A DNA stretch of 64,000 nucleotides, taken from positions 39,251 through 103,250 of the forward strand of contig NZ_JFZJ01000001.1 of assembly GCF_000636015.1 (NCBI RefSeq), given 5' to 3'. The notes under the pieces are model-generated. The model saw nothing but the letters and a program-made list of their open reading frames with translations. It was not told where the DNA came from and ran no database searches. Source of the stretch: Rhodomicrobium udaipurense JA643 (GTDB taxonomy: Bacteria; Pseudomonadota; Alphaproteobacteria; Rhizobiales; Rhodomicrobiaceae). Made by a program: the position numbers and the translations under genes. Below are positions 46,932-57,745 of the stretch, one piece after another (position 1 is the first letter of the stretch; every line of letters begins with the position of its first letter).

Positions 46932-47531
46932 TCAGCAGCAGTCCGACTCGGCGGTTTGCGCGCCGGAGTTCGCCTTCAGCGGCACGGGATAGGCGGCCGG
47001 CACCGAAGCAATCGCTCTCACGGCTTCGACGTAATCGGCGGGCAGCCCGTAGGCCTTCGCGCCTTCCACGACATAGGCGAGATATTCCGTGCTCGGCGGG
47101 CGCTCGTCGCGCAGCGCTGCCTTGCGATACATGACGGCGGTATGAACCGCCCCTTCCGCGTCGATGACTTCGACGGGATAGTGAAAGTAGGTGCCGGTGC
47201 CGTTGAGGCGAACGCCCTGAGCGGCGTCGAGTCGGTCTACGTCCAGCCCCGAAACCTTGTAGATCACGCCCCAAAGTGCCTGCCCCGGCGCGGGCAAGGC
47301 GGCTTCTTCGGCACCGTCCCAAACCTGCGTATAGCCGTGGAACGACAGCCTGTGGTCGGGCAGGCGCGCCAGCGTTACCGGCTCCGCGCGGATGCCGCGC
47401 TCGGCGAGCCAGGCGGGGTTCATGGCAGCGCCATAGATAAACGCGAGGACGGGCACTCTTCGCGGCGAGGGTTTGGCGTGCTTCGAGGAAGACGGGGGCC
47501 TTGCCGATAGAAGGGTTACGGACGATGTCAT
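46932..47531 (-). CDS. Gamma-glutamylcyclotransferase/AIG2-fold protein at the end of the anf operon
   Basis: 199 aa. The fold begins VPVLAFIYGAAMNPAWLAER, where most relatives have YGSN, and continues LPDHRLSFHGYTQVWDGAEE, ALWGVIYKVSGLDVDRLDAA and YLAYVVEGAKAYGLPADYVE. The first 30 residues are extra and basic. The protein ends in SDCC, an adjacent Cys pair. It starts 13 nt after anfO on the same strand, so it is probably in the anf operon. The position is where anfR lies in Azotobacter vinelandii, but I cannot show that it is AnfR. Confidence 0.75.
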   Translation of the reverse strand: MTSSVTLLSARPPSSSKHAKPSPRRVPVLAFIYGAAMNPAWLAERGIRAEPVTLARLPDHRLSFHGYTQVWDGAEEAALPAPGQALWGVIYKVSGLDVDRLDAAQGVRLNGTGTYFHYPVEVIDAEGAVHTAVMYRKAALRDERPPSTEYLAYVVEGAKAYGLPADYVEAVRAIASVPAAYPVPLKANSGAQTAESDCC

Positions 47532-47544
47532 GTCATTCTCTCCT

Positions 47545-48294
47545 TTAGGCGCAGCCGGACAGGCTGGCAGGCGCGCGGCGGCGCGACGTATCGCAGTCGG
47601 GCCGCCTTGTGACGGTGGCCTTCACGCCATGGGCGGGCGGCTCAAGCGTGACGATGGCGGCGTCAAGGTCGAGTTCTGCCACGCGCTGCATGAACCAGCG
47701 CGGGACGTGATCGCAGATGATTTCGAGCGTTTCGAACGGCGTCTGCGACAGAATCGGGATCAGAGCCTGACGCGAGTTGAGAAGCGGGTTCTTCGACAGT
47801 TCTGCGGCGAGGTCGAAGCGGAAATGCCCGTCGCCGAGGTCTTCGGCCGGGATGAGCGGCTCGGCGGCAGTGACGGGCTGCAACTGCACGAGCTTCTTCC
47901 CTTTGGAACCGCATCCGCCAGTATTGCACCCCTCGTGCGCGCTCGCGCAGTTGGCAGCGGCTTCGGCCTTTGCGCGCTCGCCCTCCTCGACGGTCGGCAG
48001 CGCATCGAGCAGCGCCTCGCCCGACTTCCAGCTCGCGACGCCAAGCTCGGCGAAATAGGAATAGAAGAAGCCCCGCGCTTCGCTTGAGAGGATGACCTTG
48101 CATTCGCCGAACGATGTGACAGCCGTCTCAATGGTTTCGCGCACATCGGGCAGCGAGGCGTCCGCGCTCATCTCGAAGGGGATGTCGCCGATGGTGCGCC
48201 AACTCTTCGCTTCGCCCTCGTAGAGCCGGAACCGGCCCTTTTTGTAAAGGCTGGTCAGTTCGCCGTCGTCGTTGACATAAGCTGCGATCTTCAT
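47545..48294 (-). CDS. anfO: Fe-only nitrogenase accessory protein AnfO
   Basis: 249 aa. It starts MKIAAYVNDDGELTSLYKKG, with IGDIPFEM, LSSEARGFFYSYFAELGVAS and LLNSRQALIPILSQTPFETL, as in AnfO proteins found with Fe-only nitrogenase. A Cys-rich segment, CASAHEGCNTGGCGSKGKK (about 130-150), could bind metal. The last 30 residues are basic and end in Cys. AnfO is needed for full Fe-only nitrogenase function in diazotrophs studied, but its biochemical role is not settled. It is 173 nt downstream of anfK, with a strong hairpin between. Confidence 0.9.
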   Translation of the reverse strand: MKIAAYVNDDGELTSLYKKGRFRLYEGEAKSWRTIGDIPFEMSADASLPDVRETIETAVTSFGECKVILSSEARGFFYSYFAELGVASWKSGEALLDALPTVEEGERAKAEAAANCASAHEGCNTGGCGSKGKKLVQLQPVTAAEPLIPAEDLGDGHFRFDLAAELSKNPLLNSRQALIPILSQTPFETLEIICDHVPRWFMQRVAELDLDAAIVTLEPPAHGVKATVTRRPDCDTSRRRAPASLSGCA

Positions 48295-48375
48295 CTCTGG
48301 CCTCGTTCCCGGTCTCGTGGCACTTGCACGAGCGCTTCGGGCTTCAGTCGGTCGTCATGAATTCGAGAATGCCGC

Positions 48376-48406
48376 CCGGACCCTCCCGAGGAAGCGGAGG
48401 GTCCGG
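48376..48406 (-). promoter_or_regulatory. 11-bp perfect hairpin between anfK and anfO
   Basis: CCGGACCCTCC (48376-48386) pairs perfectly with GGAGGGTCCGG (48396-48406) around a 9-nt loop. No T-run follows on the minus strand. It may protect the anfHDGK message or reduce expression of anfO. Confidence 0.55.
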
Positions 48407-48467
48407 TGGCGTTCGCGCCGCTCCGAAGGAGGAAGAAGCCGGCGCGTGAGAGGAGGCGGGGCTGGCG

Positions 48468-49856
48468 CTACCAGACGTTCAGCACCCACTCCTTGTTCTT
48501 CTTGTTTTCCATGTCCTGGAACAGCGTGTTGGCCATCTGCTCGGCAAGCCACGCCGCGCCGTTGTAGCCGACGACGGGATAGCGATAGAGGCCCGCGCGG
48601 TCGTAGGTCGGGAAGCCGACGCGCACCATCGGGATGCCGTAGTCGATGGATATGAAGCGGCCCTTCGAGTGACCGAGGATGAGGTCGAGTTCGAGCCCCT
48701 TGTTCTTGATGCGGTCCTCAAGCTCCCAGAAGTCGGCGTTGGTCACGATTTCCATCTCGTGATCGACGTTCTCCTGAAGCGCCTTGATGCGCGGATCTTC
48801 GACATACTTCGAGTTGTCGTCGCCGAGCAGCAGAAGCTTCGGGCGCATTTCGAGGTCGAGGCAGAACTCGGCGAGGCCGATCACGAGGTCCGGCGCGCCG
48901 TAGATCGCGACCTTCTTTTCCGCGAGGAACATGTGGCTGATGTCGGCGATGGCGTCGAGCGCCACGCCGCGTTCGTGGACGAGCTTCTTCGGGATCGGCT
49001 TGCCCGTCACGTCTGACAATTGCTTCAGGAACGTGTCGGTGTTGCGGATGCCGATCGGCGTCGGTCCAATCACGGACGGCACCTTGTGCTTCTTCTTCAG
49101 GAAGTCGGCAGCCTTGCCGCCTTCATAGCGGTTCAACACGAAGGTAGCCTTGGCATTCGCCGTGTTGCGCAGGTCTTCGACCGTTGTATTGCCGTGATTG
49201 ACGTTGTCCTTCGACGGCAGGAGCGGCGAGTCGAAGCTTTCGATCTCGAAGAGAACGTTCGCCTCGATCTCCATCTCCTTGAGGAGATGCTTCAGCTCCT
49301 TCACGTCGCCGGGATTCACCCAGCCCGTGATGAGGGTGATCTTCTCGGACGGCTCGCCTTTCTCCGCGAACTTCTTCACGAAGTCGCGCACGGCGAGGTC
49401 GTAGCCGGAGATCATGGAGCCGACGAAGCTCGGCTGATGCATCGCAAGCAGATGAACTTCGCGGCCTGCGAACTTCTCGGCCAGAAGCCCCTCTTCGAGT
49501 TTCGTGATGACGCCGTCCACGTCGTCGCCGATAACTTCGGTCGAGCAGGTGGTGATGATCGGCACCACCTTCACATGCGGATAGCGTGAGAGCAGCACGT
49601 CCACGGCTTCCTCGACGCGGTTCAGCGCGCCGAACACTGCGCCGTCTTCATGGAGCGACGACGAGGCGATTTCGAAGCTTTCCTTCAGATGCTGCGAGAT
49701 AAGGAGCCGCACGAACATCACGCAGCCCTGGCCGCCGTGCACGATCCCGATGCAATCCTTCACGCCGATGGACGCGAACTGCGCGCCCGCCGGCTGGCAG
49801 GTGAAGATCGGGTTGACGACGCCGGCCCTTTCCTTCGGCACTACATGGCAAGTCAT
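48468..49856 (-). CDS. anfK: Fe-only nitrogenase beta subunit AnfK
   Basis: 462 aa. P-cluster Cys are visible in NPIFTCQPAGAQFASIGVKD, GGQGCVMFVR and ITTCSTEVIGDD. It begins MTCHVVPKERAGVVNPIFTC and lacks the long N-terminal extension of NifK, as is typical of AnfK. It pairs with AnfD and AnfG in the D2G2K2 protein, where it shares the P cluster with AnfD. It starts 17 nt after anfG. Confidence 0.96.
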   Translation of the reverse strand: MTCHVVPKERAGVVNPIFTCQPAGAQFASIGVKDCIGIVHGGQGCVMFVRLLISQHLKESFEIASSSLHEDGAVFGALNRVEEAVDVLLSRYPHVKVVPIITTCSTEVIGDDVDGVITKLEEGLLAEKFAGREVHLLAMHQPSFVGSMISGYDLAVRDFVKKFAEKGEPSEKITLITGWVNPGDVKELKHLLKEMEIEANVLFEIESFDSPLLPSKDNVNHGNTTVEDLRNTANAKATFVLNRYEGGKAADFLKKKHKVPSVIGPTPIGIRNTDTFLKQLSDVTGKPIPKKLVHERGVALDAIADISHMFLAEKKVAIYGAPDLVIGLAEFCLDLEMRPKLLLLGDDNSKYVEDPRIKALQENVDHEMEIVTNADFWELEDRIKNKGLELDLILGHSKGRFISIDYGIPMVRVGFPTYDRAGLYRYPVVGYNGAAWLAEQMANTLFQDMENKKNKEWVLNVW

Positions 49857-49872
49857 TATCTGTGGTCCTTTT

Positions 49873-50223
49873 CTAGTAGTGCTGAACGGTCAGTTCTTCG
49901 TTGAGCGAGCCGTCGATGGTGAGGAAGTCGAGGCGCTCATGGAGAGCCTTGATCAGCGCCTTGATCTCGTCGTGCGACAGTTCGTTGATCCAGGGGAAGC
50001 GCGCGCGATACTCGCGGGCGAGGAGCACGGCATCCACCCAGTAGCATTTGTCGTTCGCCGTCTCGTGCACGGGTGTCTCGCCGCACAGAAGCTGCGCCGT
50101 CTGCCCCAGAATGCCCGCGTTCTGCTTGCGGCGGTCCCAAGCGCGTGAGTTGAACTGCCAGAGACACTTCTTCATGATGTAGTTGAGAAGCTGCTCAACC
50201 CGATCTTTTGTCAGATCTTCCAT
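49873..50223 (-). CDS. anfG: Fe-only nitrogenase delta subunit AnfG
   Basis: 116 aa, the small subunit found only in V- and Fe-nitrogenases. It starts MEDLTKDRVEQLLNYIMKKC and has LWQFNSRAWDRRKQNAGIL and CYWVDAVLLAREYRARFPWI. The latter matches AnfG rather than VnfG and helps separate the system from vanadium nitrogenase. The frame extends upstream into anfD, but 50223 is the family start, 16 nt after anfD. Confidence 0.95.
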   Translation of the reverse strand: MEDLTKDRVEQLLNYIMKKCLWQFNSRAWDRRKQNAGILGQTAQLLCGETPVHETANDKCYWVDAVLLAREYRARFPWINELSHDEIKALIKALHERLDFLTIDGSLNEELTVQHY

Positions 50224-50239
50224 TGTCCTTGTCTCTCTT

Positions 50240-53019
<2,780 letters not shown>

Positions 53020-53480
53020 AATAATAACAGAAATGAAAAAATAGAGTCCCTTTTTACATTTGTGAAACTTCTTGAGGCATCGCCTTTCGGCTTCCTTCGG
53101 GCTCCGCAAAGCCCTAACGGTAAATCTCGCCCGGCTTTCGACCAAAATTGTAAATTCCCCTATCGGTCAAGTTTGGGGCACGGTTTCACGAACGTCCGAG
53201 GGTGCTTAAAAAAGCCGAGCATGCGATGGGCTTCGTCCGGGCGACAAAATCCGCAAGCGGCCTATGCGCCTTTCGCTGCCACCATGGGGCGATCGGGAAT
53301 TTCGATGGTGGGGTGTGCGCTCGCCTGAGCTTTGCGTCAGCGACGTTTTGTCGGCTTTGCGATGCACCGGAACGTGGCGCGCTGGATGGGCATGCGCCGA
53401 AGGGCGGTGCTATAGAACGGCCGCCATTTTTCACTCTCAACAATGAGAGGGCGGTTTTGATTCCATCAAAGCGATAACGC
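53020..53480. other. Intergenic region between anfA and the anfH promoter
   Basis: About 460 bp without a supported gene. CTCTCA-ACAA-TGAGAG (53434-53449) sits inside a CCGCC/GGCGG outer pair, followed by TTTT on the plus strand near 53456. This resembles a terminator for a plus-strand transcript that I cannot identify. Short plus-strand frames (for example 53202-53477) show no recognisable protein. Confidence 0.4.
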
Positions 53481-55148
53481 TTAACGTATGCCCGCGTTCA
53501 CCTTGTCGGAGCGCTCGCTCCCGCTTCCACTCTGCGGCTTGTACGCGCCCGATCGGAAGTTCTTGTAATTGATGCCGTATTTCTCCATCCGTACGCCAAG
53601 CATCCGGCGCGTGAGCCCAAGCTCCTGCGCGGCCGTGCCAATGTTACCGTTGGAGCTTTTCAGCGCCTCGACGATCATCTCGTATTCGACCGCGCGCACC
53701 TTTTCTTCAAGGCCCACGCCGAAGCCCGTGCCGCTTTCCTTTGGCGTTTGCAGCGAGGGCGGCAAATTGTAGGCGTGTATCACCTCGTCGTCGGAGAGGA
53801 TGACCGCGCGCTCAATGACATTTTCCAGTTCGCGCACATTTCCGGGCCAATGATACGCCATCAGCATATTCAGCGCGGGCGTTGAGATACGCTTCACGCT
53901 GCGCCCGTTGGCCTCGCAGGACTTCGCGACGAAATAATCGGCGAGCAGGATCACGTCCGAGCCGCGCTCGCGCAGCGGCGGCACGGTGATCGGCACCACG
54001 TTGAGCCGATAGAACAGGTCTTCGCGGAACAGGCCGTTTTCCACCATGTCGGGTAGATTGCGGTTCGTTGCGGCGATGATGCGCAGATCGACCTTGATGG
54101 ATTTGCCGCTGCCGACGCGCTCGACGGTGCGATCCTGAAGCACGCGCAAGAGTTTCGCCTGCACGGTGAGACTCAACTCGCCGACCTCGTCGAGGAAGAT
54201 TGTGCCGCCGTCCGCCTGCTCGAAGCTGCCTTTGTGCGTCTGAAGCGCGCCGGTGAACGAGCCCTTCTCGTGGCCGAACAACTCGCTCTCGGCGAGCGCT
54301 TCGGGGATCGCGGCGCAGTTGAATTTCACGAACGGGCCGTCGGCGCTTGCGCTGTTATAGTGGATCGCGTTTGCCACCAACTCCTTGCCGACACCGCTTT
54401 CGCCGAGGATCAAGATTGTCGCGCGCGTCGAGGCGACCTTGCCGATGAGGTTGTAGACCTCCTCCACCATCGGTTTGGAATTGCCGATGATGTTCTTCGG
54501 CTTGTAGCGCTCCTTCAGCGCGTTCTTGAGGCGGCGATTCTCGTTTTCGAGCCGCACCTTGTCGTTGTTCGCGATGAGATATAGCTCAACGGCCGGCGCG
54601 ATCATGAGCGCGATGGCCGCGAGAAATTCCGCATCCTGCTTGAAAAGATGCGGGTTGAGATAGACGCGTTCCGCGCCGATGGCTCCGAGAACGCGCTGTC
54701 CGAGCAGGATCGGCACGCAGAAAAATGTCGCCTTCGGGTGTTTGCGGTCCTCGTGCGCCTTCGTGCGGTCGAGGAAATCGGTGCTGTCGTGCAGGCGCGG
54801 CACGACGATGAGCTTGCCGCTTTCCACCACCTTGCCGGTGACGCCTTCGCCAAGCGAATAGATGCCGCGCTGCTTCTGCTCATCGGTGAGGCCAAAGCTG
54901 TCGTGGATGAAGATCGTCTCGGACTGGCGGTCGTAAAGCGTGATCGCGCCGCGATGCATGCGCAGCGTCTCGCGCATGACGTCGAGGATGATGCGCAGCG
55001 GCTCGGTCAGATCCTGCGCGGAAGAAATCGCGCGGTTCAGCCTGTAAAGGATCGGCAAGACGTTCGCGCGGCACTCGCCGGTGAAGCAATGCGTGAAGTC
55101 ATCGACGGGCGAACCCATGTCGAGGTCGAGTACTAGAGTGTCGTCCAT
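53481..55148 (-). CDS. anfA: Nif-specific-type sigma-54 activator AnfA
   Basis: 555 aa, activator of the anf promoter. A GAF domain spans about 40-190 (ITLYDRQSETIFIHDSFGL). The AAA+ domain has Walker A GESGVGKELVANAI, the sigma-54 contact loop GSFTGA (GAFTGA in most relatives), Walker B GGTIFLDEVGEL, and the Arg-finger region FREDLFYRLNVVPI. The Fis-type helix-turn-helix reads NGNIGTAAQELGLTRRMLGV. An N-terminal Cys pair, HCFTGEC, lies before the GAF domain, where VnfA/AnfA proteins carry redox-sensitive Cys. Confidence 0.95.
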   Translation of the reverse strand: MDDTLVLDLDMGSPVDDFTHCFTGECRANVLPILYRLNRAISSAQDLTEPLRIILDVMRETLRMHRGAITLYDRQSETIFIHDSFGLTDEQKQRGIYSLGEGVTGKVVESGKLIVVPRLHDSTDFLDRTKAHEDRKHPKATFFCVPILLGQRVLGAIGAERVYLNPHLFKQDAEFLAAIALMIAPAVELYLIANNDKVRLENENRRLKNALKERYKPKNIIGNSKPMVEEVYNLIGKVASTRATILILGESGVGKELVANAIHYNSASADGPFVKFNCAAIPEALAESELFGHEKGSFTGALQTHKGSFEQADGGTIFLDEVGELSLTVQAKLLRVLQDRTVERVGSGKSIKVDLRIIAATNRNLPDMVENGLFREDLFYRLNVVPITVPPLRERGSDVILLADYFVAKSCEANGRSVKRISTPALNMLMAYHWPGNVRELENVIERAVILSDDEVIHAYNLPPSLQTPKESGTGFGVGLEEKVRAVEYEMIVEALKSSNGNIGTAAQELGLTRRMLGVRMEKYGINYKNFRSGAYKPQSGSGSERSDKVNAGIR

Positions 55149-55281
55149 TTATCCTGCCTTCAAAGCTCCTGCGATCACGGCCGACCCGCCAAGGCGGCAT
55201 TCCCGGGGGCCGGCCGATTCCGTCGAGCTGAGCCACGTGTCGCCGCGTGTTGAAGACGCGGACTGCTCGGTGACGCAGGCA

Positions 55282-55297
55282 TGCAAACTATACGCCA
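55282..55297 (-). promoter_or_regulatory. Sigma-54-like promoter upstream of anfA
   Basis: On the minus strand TGGCGTATAGTTTGCA keeps the invariant GG and GC with correct spacing (TGGC-N7-TTGCA). The predicted start is about 120 nt upstream of anfA. It lacks ACG after TGGC, so it is weaker than the anfH promoter. Confidence 0.45.
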
Positions 55298-55322
55298 AGC
55301 TATATATATAAGGGAATAGCTT
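55297..55322. promoter_or_regulatory. Inverted repeat abutting the anfA promoter (Mo-box-like)
   Basis: AAGCTAT (55297-55303) and ATAGCTT (55316-55322) form a perfect 7-bp inverted repeat with 12 bp between, in TATATATA-rich sequence. Mo-boxes that bind ModE/MopA repressors upstream of anfA in Rhodobacter capsulatus are also TATA-rich palindromes, but this one fits the known consensus only in part. Confidence 0.35.
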
Positions 55323-55369
55323 TATTCGCTCCAAATCCAATTTTCAGCGCCTGTCGAAAAAACGACGGG

Positions 55370-56095
55370 TTACGCGTTCGTGGGGGAGATCAGCGCCATC
55401 AGATTGTCGTCAAGCCGACGCGCGGCTTCGTTGAAGGCTGGCAGCCGCGCCTCCGTCTCGCCTTCCAGCGCCGCCGCGCCATCCTTGCCGAGTGCTTTTT
55501 CGAGGCTCGCGGCGTATTCCGGGATGTCGCGCCATTCGGGCACCGTGTCGGGCGTGATCTCGACATGGTACTGGAAACCGTAGGCGTGGCGGCCGACGCG
55601 GATCGCCTGCGTGGTGCATGCTGCGTTGGACGCGAGCACGACGCCGCCCTCGGGAAGACGCTTCACTTCCGAGCCGTGCCACTGAAAGATTTCCGCGCGA
55701 GGCGGGAAGCCCCGAAAGATCGGATCGGCAACGCCCGCTTTGGTCAGGTCGACATGCGTGAAGCCCACCTCAGGCGCGTCCATCGGGCCGACCTCGCCGC
55801 CAAGCGCCGCGGCCAGAAGCTGATGCCCAAGACAGATGCCGAGATACGGGCGGCCAAGCTCGACCACCCAACGGCGGATCGCGCGCTTTTCGTCCGCGAG
55901 CCAGGGTAATTCGTCTTCCTGCCACACATCCATCGGGCCGCCCATGGCAACGAGCAGGTCGAACTCTTCGAGGTCGGGGATCTCGTCCCCTTCGTCGAGT
56001 TCGACCGCCAGCACCTCATGGCCCGCGTCGAGCCAGAAATCGAGGAAGACGCCGGGATGTTCAACCGCGAGATGCTGGAAAACGAGAATGCGCAT
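55370..56095 (-). CDS. Class I glutamine amidotransferase-domain protein
   Basis: 241 aa, a stand-alone class I GATase. The nucleophile elbow is YLGICLGHQLLAAALGG with the catalytic Cys, and the His-Glu pair is in GFQYHVEITPD. AMGGPMDVWQEDELPWL and IFQWHGSEVKRLPEG are common to GuaA-like and gamma-glutamyl hydrolase-like homologues. No partner synthetase is adjacent, so it may be a hydrolase of gamma-glutamyl compounds or act with a distant partner. It lies 78 nt downstream of the flavin-type gene. Confidence 0.85.
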   Translation of the reverse strand: MRILVFQHLAVEHPGVFLDFWLDAGHEVLAVELDEGDEIPDLEEFDLLVAMGGPMDVWQEDELPWLADEKRAIRRWVVELGRPYLGICLGHQLLAAALGGEVGPMDAPEVGFTHVDLTKAGVADPIFRGFPPRAEIFQWHGSEVKRLPEGGVVLASNAACTTQAIRVGRHAYGFQYHVEITPDTVPEWRDIPEYAASLEKALGKDGAAALEGETEARLPAFNEAARRLDDNLMALISPTNA

Positions 56096-56173
56096 GTGAA
56101 CCCCCGAAGCGTTTTCGCGCGAAACGGAGCCCGCCTCGCGCGATGAAAAACATGTCAGAAAGATAGTAGCAAT

Positions 56174-56842
56174 CTAGCCGATCTTGAAGTCCTTCACACC
56201 GGCCGGCATTTCCACGCCCGGCAGATTGCGCGGGTCGGGGATCGGTTCGCCGACATCGAAGCGGATCGGGATCGTACCCGCCCATGCCGGAAAATCATAG
56301 TCGGCGTCATTGTCTTCGGGATGACCGGTGCGCACCTTCGCGGACGCCTCGTCGAGCGAAAGCGACAGGATCGTGGTTGCGTTCATCTCGGCCTCGGTGA
56401 CGGGGCGCAGACGATCCCATTGGCCCGCGACATAGCCATCGACCATGCGCTTCAACTGCCGCTCCTTCTCCGCGCGGTCGGTAACTTGCTCGGCCTTGCC
56501 CAACACCATCACGGAGCGATGATTGACATTGAAGTTAAAAGCGGCGCGCGCCATGACAAATCCGTCGAGAATCGAGACGCAAAGACAGACCTCCGCGCTC
56601 GTCGAAGCCTTCATCGCGCGCCCCGCCGCTGCGCCGTGCCAGTAGATGCGGTCGCCCTCGCGCCATTGCATCGTCGGCGTCACGATAGGCTTGCCGTCGT
56701 GGATAAACGCCACGTGGCAGAGCGGCTGCGCGTCGAGGATGGCGTGGATCGTGTCCTTGTCGTATTTCGCGAGCCAGCGATAGCGGTTGACGGTCGTGCG
56801 CGCGCTCGGGGGAGTGCTGTTCGGGGCTTCGGCCTCGGTCAT
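56174..56842 (-). CDS. Pyridoxamine 5-phosphate oxidase-family (FMN split-barrel) protein
   Basis: 222 aa. The split-barrel begins at about 40: AILDAQPLCHVAFIHDGKPI, VTPTMQWREGDRIYWHGAAA, GFVMARAAFNFNVNHRSVMV and GKAEQVTDRAEKERQLKRMV. The W-H-G-A-A-A-G-R loop is typical of the HugZ/Rv1155-like subgroup that binds FMN, F420 or haem. The start at 56842 follows AGAAAGG; the frame extends to 56890. An AT-rich TTATATATA tract is just upstream. It is probably co-transcribed with the GATase gene. Confidence 0.82.
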   Translation of the reverse strand: MTEAEAPNSTPPSARTTVNRYRWLAKYDKDTIHAILDAQPLCHVAFIHDGKPIVTPTMQWREGDRIYWHGAAAGRAMKASTSAEVCLCVSILDGFVMARAAFNFNVNHRSVMVLGKAEQVTDRAEKERQLKRMVDGYVAGQWDRLRPVTEAEMNATTILSLSLDEASAKVRTGHPEDNDADYDFPAWAGTIPIRFDVGEPIPDPRNLPGVEMPAGVKDFKIG

Positions 56843-56977
56843 GATCGGGAACCTTTCTTGTATTACTCTATATATAAGTTCCGTTAGCAAGATCGAGGCC
56901 AGGCTTCAGCTTGTGCTCTGGCGCATGCGTTTGGTGCGCCTTGCTCACGCCGCCCGAGCAAACGCCTGCGCCTCAAA

Positions 56978-57526
56978 TCACTGCGCTTGGCAGGCGCGCC
57001 CAACGTGGCGGATCAGCGCGACCGCATCCGCCGGGGGCTTTTTCTCGACGCGCCGATATTCGCGGCAGTCCGGCGTCCGGGTCACAAGACCTGTGTCGAC
57101 CATCTCCCGCCTGAGCAGCGCGTGATCGCCGAACAGGTGATTTGCGTTGAGAAGGTCGTTGACCTCGCGCTCGTGGAGAACCAGACCTGCCGGCCACCGC
57201 GACCACATCACCCAAAGGCAGAGATCGCGGTGGCTTGCCTTGGAGGGCCAGCGGATGAAGCGCCCGGCGGCATCGAAATACCGCGCGAGGCGCTCGACGC
57301 GAACGAAATCCACCGGCTCCGGCGCAGTAGGCGTGCGTTCGAGCTTGGCTTCTGCCTCTTGTTGCGCCCGGAAATGCTGAAAGTTGCGAAATCCTGCTCC
57401 CCGCGCGAGCATGTTGAGCAATTGCACGTGGCCGGGCTTTTCTGGCGTGGTTTCAAGCTCGCGGCCGAGTGAACGGGCGAGTGCCGAAATATCGGTGGCG
57501 GCGTAGGGAAATACGGTTCTGGACAT
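56978..57526 (-). CDS. DUF2087-like protein
   Basis: 182 aa. The C-terminal 90 residues match the DUF2087 pattern: LARYFDAAGRFIRWPSKASH, ereVNDLLNANHLFGDHALL and RREMVDTGLVTRTPDCREYR. The N-terminal part has two helices (ISALARSLGRELE, NMLARGAGFRNFQHFRAQQE). The domain resembles a winged helix and is often found in putative transcription factors; its role is unknown. Single gene. Confidence 0.7.
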   Translation of the reverse strand: MSRTVFPYAATDISALARSLGRELETTPEKPGHVQLLNMLARGAGFRNFQHFRAQQEAEAKLERTPTAPEPVDFVRVERLARYFDAAGRFIRWPSKASHRDLCLWVMWSRWPAGLVLHEREVNDLLNANHLFGDHALLRREMVDTGLVTRTPDCREYRRVEKKPPADAVALIRHVGRACQAQ

Positions 57527-57745
57527 GGCTCATCCTCATGGCGCCAAACCGCTTGGAGAACGGGTCGCGGGTCGCTCTTGACGACTGGCACCGAGGGTGT
57601 CCCGTCGAAGGATAATGAGGGCAGGTTTAGCTTCCCACAGGGGAACAGCGACGCCTCGGTGAACTGCCGACCGCCGCGAAGGATAATGCCAACGCTCTAT
57701 TCGCGCAAGATCGAACGCGAAGCTTCCGCTGCGGTGCGCTGCCCG

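Noticed and set aside
53202..53477. 91-aa plus-strand open frame in the anfA-anfH spacer
   Set aside because: No convincing start signal or domain; Cys-containing stretches look accidental. Kept only as possible small RNA territory.
56860..56885. TTATATATA tract upstream of the flavin split-barrel gene as a Mo-box
   Set aside because: It resembles the tract upstream of anfA but has no clear inverted repeat; a plain AT-rich promoter is simpler.
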